49,164 nucleotides of DNA from Branchiostoma floridae (taxonomy: Eukaryota > Chordata > Leptocardii > Amphioxiformes > Branchiostomatidae). How positions within the stretch are numbered: position 1 is the stretch's first letter; each line of letters starts with the position of its first letter. The translations under genes and the position numbers were made by a program. The stretch covers positions 948,575-997,738 of the forward strand of contig NC_049993.1 of assembly GCF_000003815.2 (NCBI RefSeq), in the 5' to 3' direction. Below are positions 47,901 through 49,164 of this stretch, piece by piece. The notes below the pieces were generated by a model. It was not told the DNA's origin, ran no database searches, and saw only the letters and a program-made list of their open reading frames with translations.

Positions 47901-48434
47901 CTAAGCATTTCCACTAACCCTATGAGATTCGTACGAACATTATGTGATACGCACGAATCACTATGTGACACAAACGAACGTTATGCGATTTGCTCGAACC
48001 TTATGCGGAACCGGCTATCCACTGCCGGGTCACGTGACATCACGTTATTCGCATATGGTTCGTGCAAATTGCATAAGGTTTTCGCATTATGATTCGTGTG
48101 ATTTTCATAAGGTTCGTGCGTTTTCGCATAGTGATTCACATAATGTTCGTACGGATCTCATAGTGTTCGTGCAAATGCTTAGACCCCCCTGAGATAGCTC
48201 ATCAGTGAAGATTTTTCGAATATCTGTTATATCTGACTACACCAGATGCCGAAGGCTGCTGGGACAGAGGTCCGCCAAACTACGGCAAGAGAAATCCAAG
48301 CAAGAGGTTCTACTATGTGGGAGAAAGAGTCACGTACACGTGCAACGAAGGCTACACACTTAAGGCAGGTTACACCAGAGAAGTGAGGTGCATCGGAGGA
48401 GGCATCTGGCAGTATGATAAGCCCAGCTGTTCAG
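14388..48434 (+). CDS. Large modular extracellular protein gene, 19 exons, incomplete at both ends
   Basis: Nineteen exons joined by GT-AG introns give one continuous frame of about 1,090 codons, and every junction is phase-compatible. Domains in order: CUB, CCP/sushi, SRCR, SRCR, YWTD propeller, EGF, C-type lectin, LDL-receptor class A, Frizzled CRD, kringle, CCP. Most domain-bounding introns are phase 1, the classic signature of exon shuffling in extracellular proteins. The modules are disulfide-rich ligand-binding folds, so the product is secreted or an ectodomain. Individually they bind glycans (lectin), lipoproteins or Wnt-like ligands (LDLa, YWTD, FZ) and proteases or complement proteins (CUB, CCP, kringle, SRCR); the combined function is unknown. 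The first exon needs an upstream exon, and the last ends in a donor at 48435. Neither signal peptide nor C-terminus is visible. Extra exons in the large introns cannot be excluded. I do not recognise a named orthologue. Confidence 0.85.
15098..15283 (+). CDS. CCP/sushi domain 1, single exon
   Basis: The exon is bounded by ctcgtag|gccg and gaag|gtgaga (186 nt, phase 1 to 1). It has four cysteines in the sushi order: '[12 protein letters not shown]', 'YTCKAGYQL', '[10 protein letters not shown]' and 'PTC'. These are the landmarks of a complement control protein module of about 60 residues, a protein-binding bead found in complement regulators and modular receptors. Confidence 0.92.
15325..15410. 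repeat. Inverted repeat arm (pair with 16620-16720)
   Basis: 'gtcactgacgaaa', 'ggtggat', 'gaccgtttccaa' and 'agttgcttgagt' appear here and, reverse-complemented in the same order, at 16620-16720. The two arms lie in introns on either side of the exon at 16334-16525. Confidence 0.75.
16334..16889 (+). CDS. SRCR domain 1, two exons (16334-16525, 16764-16889)
   Basis: The first exon (192 nt) encodes '[18 protein letters not shown]', '[18 protein letters not shown]' and 'RMLGYP'; the second (126 nt) encodes '[18 protein letters not shown]', '[12 protein letters not shown]' and 'DVGVVCG'. Six cysteines fall in the group A scavenger-receptor pattern. Splice sites are ttttag|atccc, cgag|gtatat, tttag|gaaca and tgcg|gtacgt, all phase 1. 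SRCR domains bind proteins and microbial surfaces and are strongly expanded in amphioxus and sea urchin. Confidence 0.93.
16620..16720. repeat. Inverted repeat arm (pair with 15325-15410)
   Basis: Reverse complement of the block at 15325-15410, roughly 80% alike by eye over about 75 bases, including 'gtcactgacgaaa' and 'gaccgtttccaa'. Confidence 0.75.
16955..17077. repeat. Recent tandem duplication, 60-bp period, two copies
   Basis: Two essentially identical 60-bp units beginning 'gcagatatcaattaaggtt' at 16955 and 17015. They differ only in the length of a terminal T run. The repeat lies in the intron between SRCR domains. Confidence 0.95.
17246..17437 (+). CDS. SRCR domain 2, first half
   Basis: The exon is 192 nt, exactly the length of the first half of SRCR 1. 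It encodes '[19 protein letters not shown]', '[18 protein letters not shown]' and 'RMMGYPRAQ'. The acceptor tctag|attac is chosen because it alone gives the phase-1 frame; the pyrimidine tract is weak. The donor is ccagg|gtaaga. The second half is more than 10 kb away at 27545, on the other side of a large mobile element. Confidence 0.9.
17509..17637. mobile_element. Palindromic MITE
   Basis: Imperfect foldback with ends 'gttaatgacccgcc' and 'ggcgggtcattaac'. Matching inner blocks are 'tggtcctttgct' against 'agcaaaggacca', and 'tatatggtg' against 'caccatata'. No coding capacity. It lies 72 bp downstream of the SRCR 2 half exon. Confidence 0.8.
17809..17838. repeat. 30-bp direct repeat flanking the large element, left copy
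   Basis: Starts 'acgtctgtct' and ends 'cataataac'. Identical over 30 bp to 26487-26516 and placed exactly outside the inverted-repeat ends. It is a candidate, unusually long, target-site duplication. Confidence 0.85.
17863..18190 (+). repeat. Left terminal inverted repeat, 328 bp
   Basis: The outer part (17863-17995) is built from ~20-21-bp units alternating 'ggttatgccgggacacctcc' and 'ggtaatgccgcatccacctc'. The inner part (about 17996-18190) is unique sequence ending 'gaagtagtgtcgga'. The reverse complement matches 26161-26488 over the same length, with two mismatches seen near 18131-18136. Confidence 0.95.
18191..19101. other. Element leader region with 311-base assembly gap
   Basis: Just inside the left TIR, 'cagtaacag|gtaagg' (donor at 18260) could end a 5' untranslated exon of the transposase-like gene. 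The assembly gap at 18582-18892 may hide a first coding exon. Nothing else can be supported. Confidence 0.4.
18582..18892. other. Assembly gap (311 N)
   Basis: Unknown bases. Reading frames drawn through it are meaningless. Confidence 1.
19102..24671 (+). CDS. Putative DDE transposase, P/THAP9-like motif order, eight exons
   Basis: Exons: 19102-19222, 19404-19478, 19798-22709 (contains a 100-N gap), 23027-23097, 23340-23463, 23909-24093, 24374-24671; phases agree throughout and an upstream start exon is missing. The N-terminus is basic ('TPVAKRF', 'PTKKKARHR'), NLS-like, followed by an acidic stretch. Candidate RNase H-fold motifs in order: 'LSFDGRLVQ...VDLAGYE' (about 20364), '[17 protein letters not shown]' (about 21350), '[13 protein letters not shown]' (about 22465), and a late acidic residue in '[10 protein letters not shown]' (about 23970). 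P and THAP9 transposases show the same sequence of FDxM...VDxG, SDG and DPPHLxKxxRN. A Leu/Lys-rich segment near 22080-22200 ('[10 protein letters not shown]') could be a SAP-like DNA-binding fold. The protein presumably cuts and joins the element's TIRs. It has no close named family that I recognise. Confidence 0.7.
20568..20667. other. Assembly gap (100 N) inside the transposase-like exon
   Basis: Exactly 100 N, the usual placeholder for an unknown length. The frame changes across it (the upstream frame stops at 20755, and the real downstream frame starts from 20670), so the true gap is not 100 bases or the exon is interrupted there. Confidence 0.95.
24814..25512 (-). CDS. C2H2 zinc-finger protein encoded by the element, main exon
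   Basis: The minus-strand exon begins after acceptor cttag (25514-25513) and ends at a stop at 24814-24816. Its start is acidic, made of repeated '[10 protein letters not shown]' and 'HTADDD' units. Seven finger-like units follow: 'CEEC..RHHRWH', 'CTRC..KHVDAIH', 'CNIC..KHSSVH', a degenerate 'CQC..HKEKC', 'CGTC..KHMLSH', 'CATC..KHMETH' and 'CDIC..RHIKTVH'. Fingers of this type bind DNA in the nucleus. A possible first exon is 'ATGTCACAG|gtaatt' on the minus strand near 26106, which would join in phase 0 to give M-S-Q-A-T-A-D-D. It converges on the transposase-like gene inside the same TIRs. I infer it helps recognise the TIRs or regulates the element, or is captured host DNA. Confidence 0.8.
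   Translation of the reverse strand, partial: ATADDSTADDPTAEGPTDDDPTAEGPTDDDHTADDDDDHTADNPGHMCEECGKLFTTRRLLARHHRWHRGEYRCTRCDKSFHDHASLRKHVDAIHLMLEYICNICGKKYRSKSGLQKHSSVHQPDKSHPCQCGDSFSTMAKLHWHKEKCHGPPKAMECGTCFKTFARDSVLRKHMLSHSDTREFQCATCDKRFKRRGNLKQHMETHTRSKCDICQKEYHGLRQLNRHIKTVH
26009..26112. repeat. Tandem duplication, 51-bp period, carrying a splice-donor-like site twice
   Basis: Units starting at 26009 and 26060 share 'cacatagct', 'acgaaaattac.tgtgacat' and 'ctta'. On the minus strand each contains 'atgtcaca.gtaatt', a start codon followed by a donor-like sequence. Confidence 0.8.
26161..26488 (-). repeat. Right terminal inverted repeat, 328 bp
   Basis: Reverse complement of 17863-18190 with the same length and the same internal alternation of ~20-bp 'cggaggtgtcccgg' and 'cggaggtggatgcgg' units. 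Confidence 0.95.
26487..26516. repeat. 30-bp direct repeat flanking the large element, right copy
   Basis: Identical to 17809-17838. It overlaps the outermost two bases of the right TIR. Confidence 0.85.
26517..27544. other. Intron remainder right of the transposon
   Basis: AT-rich intron sequence between the element and the SRCR 2 second-half exon. An inverted block 'aatgcacgtatgcatt' lies near 27188. No exon is supported. Confidence 0.5.
27545..27670 (+). CDS. SRCR domain 2, second half
   Basis: The exon is 126 nt, the same length as the matching exon of SRCR 1. It encodes '[18 protein letters not shown]', '[12 protein letters not shown]' and 'DAGVVCG', completing the six-cysteine group A SRCR begun at 17246. 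Splice sites are tacag|gaagg and tgcg|gtatgt, phase 1 at both ends. It is separated from its first half by about 10.1 kb because of the inserted element. Confidence 0.92.
27697..27995. repeat. Dispersed repeat copy 1 (pair with 45497-45843)
   Basis: Shares 'cgataacgttcgataca', 'aggcaccaaattttctcaac' (with one change), 'ttgcatcgaaa'-like and 'tacggaata...gttgtattcta' blocks with 45497-45843, in the same order and orientation. It begins 27 bp after the SRCR 2 donor. Confidence 0.8.
28247..28462 (+). CDS. YWTD beta-propeller exon 1
   Basis: Encodes '[14 protein letters not shown]', '[17 protein letters not shown]' and '[13 protein letters not shown]'. These are the L-x-D-P, YWT(D) and I-x-R-A landmarks of an LDL-receptor class B blade. 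Acceptor attag|atgc; donor ttgt|gtaagt; 216 nt, phase 1 to 1. Confidence 0.9.
29952..30000. repeat. (CT)n/(CG)n/(CA)n compound microsatellite
   Basis: Consecutive CT, CGCG and ACAC runs within about 50 bp. Confidence 0.85.
31680..32130. repeat. Dispersed repeat (pair with 43790-44095)
   Basis: 'ccgccatcttggattttg', 'atgac.tcat.aaa', 'gaatttttcaga'-like and 'tatgcgacat.aaagttggc' blocks recur in order at 43790-44095. Includes an AT-rich palindrome near 31826-31862. Confidence 0.55.
33854..34016 (+). CDS. YWTD beta-propeller exon 2
   Basis: Encodes '[16 protein letters not shown]', '[15 protein letters not shown]' and '[12 protein letters not shown]', a full YWTD blade. The acceptor atccag|cctgg is preferred because it keeps phase with the previous exon (163 nt, ends phase 2). 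Donor aaagg|gtgatt. Confidence 0.88.
34318..35180. mobile_element. 'GGGCGCGGTCAC' MITE copy 1, split by a LINE fragment
   Basis: The left part (34318-34425) and right part (35090-35180) together match the intact copy at 36064-36253: 'gtcacataggtcgtgcgatcg', 'ttttgatgcca', 'cagtgacaggct'-like in the left part, then 'aaaat.cccgaagttag' and 'gtgaccgcgccctta' in the right part. The interruption is a retrotransposon piece. Confidence 0.75.
34428..35088 (-). pseudogene. LINE reverse-transcriptase fragment, internally deleted and frameshifted
   Basis: The minus strand encodes early reverse-transcriptase landmarks: '[17 protein letters not shown]' with '[12 protein letters not shown]', then '[15 protein letters not shown]'. 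The frame then jumps to a C-terminal-like segment without the FADD box and palm core, so the middle is deleted. Upstream residues such as 'FPSKWKEE' are in another frame, showing a frameshift before 'VVPVPKT'. The 3' end has repeated 'aaagtttc' units (34428-34450 on the plus strand), typical of CR1/L2-type LINE tails. It is non-functional. Confidence 0.75.
35552..35685 (+). CDS. YWTD beta-propeller exon 3
   Basis: Encodes '[19 protein letters not shown]' and '[15 protein letters not shown]', then '[10 protein letters not shown]'. This is a YWTD blade in which YWTD reads FWTS. Acceptor cacag|actc, donor caaag|gttaga; 134 nt, phase 2 to 1. Confidence 0.88.
35788..35848 (+). CDS. YWTD beta-propeller exon 4 (short)
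   Basis: A 61-nt exon encoding '[20 protein letters not shown]', another YWT strand. Acceptor ttgcag|ttgat, donor gacg|gtgagg; phases match both neighbours. Confidence 0.82.
35886..36063. mobile_element. Foldback MITE with 47-bp hairpin stem
   Basis: Arms 35904-35950 and 35986-36032 are complementary over 47 bp with a single mismatch and a 35-nt loop. Weaker complementarity continues outward ('cccctcacattagg' against 'cctaatttgagggg') with a small insertion on the right side. Confidence 0.88.
36064..36253. mobile_element. 'GGGCGCGGTCAC' MITE copy 2, intact
   Basis: Inverted ends 'aagggcgaggtcacatagg' and 'cctatgtgaccgcgccctt', body about 190 bp, no coding capacity. Same family as 34318-35180 and 42483-42682. 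It directly abuts the foldback MITE on its left. Confidence 0.85.
36386..36486 (+). CDS. End of propeller / linker exon
   Basis: A 101-nt exon encoding '[19 protein letters not shown]' then '[15 protein letters not shown]'. The first part resembles the I-x-R-x-x-x-D-G-x-x-x segment of a YWTD blade; the Thr/Pro-rich end with an N-glycosylation site suggests a linker. Acceptor tttag|gttat, donor aatg|gtaagt, phases consistent. Confidence 0.75.
37190..39690. repeat. ~2.5-kb degenerate inverted repeat with tandem subunits
   Basis: Paired blocks: 'aatacccccaggtgctttt' near 37203 against 'aaaacgcctgggggtatt' near 39660; 'ccctagtattacaacggaatg' with 'acctgaaatttt' near 37313 against 'ttcaggtcattaggttgcaat' near 39537; and 'gaaatatgctgtat' with 'gtctttctagtt' near 38431 against the complement at 38725-38785. 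The symmetry centre is near 38.5-38.6 kb. Each arm has repeated subunits ('attcttgca', 'ttttggtcattttt'). Confidence 0.7.
40338..40547. mobile_element. MITE with 'ACTGTAAATGCA' termini
   Basis: Ends 'tactgtaaatgca' and 'tgcatttacagta' bracket about 210 bp rich in 'ttcgcggt' and 'accgcgaacttaaa' units in opposite orientations. It is likely a short non-autonomous DNA transposon. Elements of this look are widespread in marine invertebrates (from general knowledge). Confidence 0.8.
41605..41700. repeat. Dispersed repeat copy 2 (pair with 1186-1330)
   Basis: Shares 'ggcgacgcctcag', 'agtgtgcgaccgtttg' and 'caggaattc' with the copy at 1186. Confidence 0.6.
41862..42250. repeat. Direct duplication within intron
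   Basis: 'gcgaatactaaaa', 'caacaacagcaaatgta' and 'aaacca.aa.tccgtcg' occur at 41862-41940 and again at 42171-42245. A related piece lies near 12595. Confidence 0.65.
42322..42429 (+). CDS. EGF-like domain exon
   Basis: Encodes '[19 protein letters not shown]' and '[18 protein letters not shown]', the six-cysteine LRP-type EGF that usually follows a YWTD propeller ('NNGGC', 'DGVTC'). Acceptor catcag|cgtg, donor acgt|gtgagt; 108 nt, phase 1 to 1. A 187-codon frame on the opposite strand is a shadow. Confidence 0.9.
42483..42682. mobile_element. 'GGGCGCGGTCAC' MITE copy 3
   Basis: Ends 'taagggcgcggtcac' and 'gtgactgcgccctta', body about 200 bp in the opposite orientation to copies 1 and 2 (internal 'tggcatcaaaatcgtacgac'). 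It lies 53 bp after the EGF donor. Confidence 0.85.
43029..43421 (+). CDS. C-type lectin domain, single exon
   Basis: The 393-nt exon encodes a complete C-type lectin fold: '[18 protein letters not shown]', '[19 protein letters not shown]', '[19 protein letters not shown]', '[17 protein letters not shown]' and '[14 protein letters not shown]'. It keeps the calcium-site EPN and WND motifs; EPN predicts mannose-type sugar preference (family knowledge). Acceptor ttatag|gttgc, donor gaag|gtatgg, phase 1 to 1. Confidence 0.95.
43522..43638 (+). CDS. LDL-receptor class A domain exon
   Basis: Encodes '[16 protein letters not shown]', '[19 protein letters not shown]' and a final Cys: six cysteines and the acidic calcium-binding 'DCTDGSDE'. 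A second acceptor at 43538-43539 (ctctag) is in phase but would lose the first cysteine, so the upstream acceptor ccacag|cgatc is chosen. The donor is tgtg|gtaagt. Confidence 0.9.
43790..44095. repeat. Dispersed repeat (pair with 31680-32130)
   Basis: Contains 'ccgccatcttggattttg', 'gacgtcattaaa' and 'tatgcgacatcaaagttggc' in the same order as the copy at 31680-32130. Confidence 0.55.
44369..45009 (+). CDS. Frizzled-type cysteine-rich domain, two exons (44369-44618, 44846-45009)
   Basis: The first exon gives '[15 protein letters not shown]', '[17 protein letters not shown]' and '[19 protein letters not shown]'. The second gives '[18 protein letters not shown]' and '[17 protein letters not shown]'. 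The C-R-x-x-C-E and P-R-C-x-x-F-P segments are typical of Frizzled CRDs as in Frizzled and corin-like proteins. Junction gcat|gtgagt to cttag|gggta, phases agree. The Ser-rich '[12 protein letters not shown]' insertion is unusual for the fold. Several N-glycosylation sequons are present. Confidence 0.8.
45276..45400. mobile_element. Small inverted-repeat element
   Basis: 'gcggaatatttcgtatcaccc' on the left and 'gggtggtacggaatat' on the right are inverted. The centre holds inverted 'cttcaggctttagccgtcggg' and 'cccgtgggacggctgaaac'-type blocks. No coding. Confidence 0.5.
45497..45843. repeat. Dispersed repeat copy 2 (pair with 27697-27995)
   Basis: Same block order as 27697-27995. It ends 43 bp before the kringle exon's acceptor. 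Confidence 0.8.
45887..46108 (+). CDS. Kringle domain, single exon
   Basis: Encodes '[20 protein letters not shown]', '[12 protein letters not shown]', '[18 protein letters not shown]' and 'EDCDVIPC': six cysteines and the 'NYCRNP' landmark of kringles. The exon is 222 nt, cctcag|tttgc to tgtg|gtaagt, phase 1 to 1. Kringles mediate protein binding in blood proteases and receptor tyrosine kinases. Confidence 0.95.
46118..47494 (-). mobile_element. 5'-truncated LINE (CR1/Jockey-like), C-terminal RT half
   Basis: A single open frame of 405 codons on the minus strand starts just before the reverse-transcriptase active-site box 'FADDTS' and continues through '[11 protein letters not shown]', 'YTHLGVTM', '[19 protein letters not shown]' and '[11 protein letters not shown]' to a C-terminal Cys/His cluster '[17 protein letters not shown]'. 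Everything N-terminal to the box is missing (5' truncation). The 3' side ends in 'aataaataaataaaaataa' on the minus strand. The frame is intact, so the copy is young. Confidence 0.88.
47894..48189. mobile_element. 296-bp MITE made of ~20-bp inverted subrepeats
   Basis: Outer ends 'ggggtgcctaagcattt' and 'aaatgcttagacccccc'. Each arm is a chain of degenerate units like 'tatgngatttgcacgaacnt' (for example 'tatgagattcgtacgaacat' and 'tatgcgatttgctcgaacct' on the left, complements on the right), around the centre 'ccgggtcacgtgac'. Confidence 0.85.
48246..48434 (+). CDS. CCP/sushi domain 2, last visible exon
   Basis: Encodes '[18 protein letters not shown]', '[17 protein letters not shown]', '[18 protein letters not shown]': four cysteines in the sushi order. 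Acceptor caccag|atgcc, donor tcag|gtgatt; 189 nt, phase 1 to 1. The gene must continue beyond this donor, since no stop follows in frame within the exon. Confidence 0.9.
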
Positions 48435-49164
48435 GTGATTCTTAGAGTCTAAGTCTTTGCAAAAGGTGAAACATTCACAGCTATATACCCGGATTCCTGT
48501 TACTGCATATGCATAAAACGGTGATTCGTAAGTGTCAAATAAACGTAATTGCTATATAAACTCAACGTAAAACGTTTGGAATATCAACTTCGGTTGATCA
48601 TATTTATGTTGTTTCCGCATTAATTTCAATGTATTACATATCAATAGAAAGCTTGTGTGATTTCCTTTCCAATGGTATCAGACTCATTATCATTGTTAAC
48701 TCATGGAACAAGCACCAGGCCTGCTTACGTGAGTGGGTCGCCAAAAAAGTGCCCATCACTGTTTTGTCCATTTGTTATGGCCACAAGTGACAATGATTCA
48801 ATCAATCCTTTTTGTGTACTTTTTTGTATGCAGAACATCCCAGTTCACTTTTAGCATAATTGAGTAGAGTATTTCATGATTCATGGAACGAGCACCAGGC
48901 CTGTTTACGTACAGAGTGGTCATAAAAATGAAGTGCCAAAATTACCCTACTAAAGTCAAACACTCCATTCAGCTCATTTTTTTCCGTCGGCATTGACTTG
49001 TGAATGAAGGAAAGTTGAATAAAAAGGACATGTCAATCAAAGCCACTGTTACTCTTCATCCAAGCAAACAATTTGAACCGAGATGTGCTAGCCATAAGCT
49101 GTAGGAAGGCTATTCCATCCTCACTATTCCAGCATCCTGGAGGTAGTCTGCAATGGTCCTCGCT
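48435..49164. repeat. Downstream intron with 180-bp-spaced direct repeat
   Basis: 'tcatggaac.agcaccaggc' with 'ctg.ttacgt' occurs at 48701 and again at 48881. No further exon of the modular gene is recognised before the end. Confidence 0.6.

Overview
Eukaryotic, intron-rich genomic DNA, best explained as a cephalochordate (amphioxus, Branchiostoma-like). This is an inference from the protein architecture (CUB, CCP, SRCR, YWTD, C-type lectin, Frizzled and kringle modules joined by phase-1 introns) and from the dense, diverse load of MITEs, foldback elements and LINE/SINE remnants. There is no operon structure. Two assembly gaps are present (18582-18892 and 20568-20667).

Region 1 (1-14.3 kb) has no gene I can support. 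It holds a GT microsatellite, tRNA-derived SINE-like pieces, a roughly 0.5-0.75 kb direct duplication (about 3.8-4.3 and 5.4-6.15 kb), a perfect 33-bp palindrome, an array of palindromic 'CAGCACTGG..CCAGTGCTG' units near 8.3-8.5 kb, and one long minus-strand reading frame of unknown meaning.

Region 2 (14388-48434, + strand) is one large modular secreted or membrane-anchored protein gene, incomplete at both ends of what I can trace. Nineteen exons keep one reading frame with matching splice phases (about 1,090 codons). Domain order: CUB, CCP/sushi, SRCR, SRCR, LDLR-type YWTD beta-propeller, EGF, C-type lectin (EPN/WND), LDL-receptor class A, Frizzled-type cysteine-rich domain, kringle, CCP. 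No signal peptide exon and no catalytic domain were found; both may lie outside the traced part. A trypsin-type protease or transmembrane end downstream is possible but unseen.

Region 3 is the main discovery. An 8.65-kb mobile element (17839-26486) sits in the intron that splits the second SRCR domain. It has 328-bp terminal inverted repeats that appear nearly identical (two mismatches noticed), built from repeated 'CACCTCCGGTTATGCCGG'-like units, and lies between 30-bp identical direct repeats. It carries two convergent genes: a multi-exon gene (+) whose protein shows a P/THAP9-like order of transposase motifs (FDG...VDL, SADG, DPHH...N.R, a late E), and a C2H2 zinc-finger gene (-) with an acidic repeated N-terminal stretch.

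Region 4: other introns of the modular gene are packed with further elements. These are a ~5-kb foldback element (28480-33529) that begins 17 bp after a splice donor, three copies of one 'GGGCGCGGTCAC' MITE (one split by a LINE fragment), a 47-bp-stem hairpin, a ~2.5-3-kb degenerate inverted repeat (about 37.2-39.7 kb), a 'CTGTAAATGCA' MITE, a 5'-truncated LINE whose 3' end lies about 10 bp from the kringle exon's donor, and a 296-bp MITE built of ~20-bp subrepeats.
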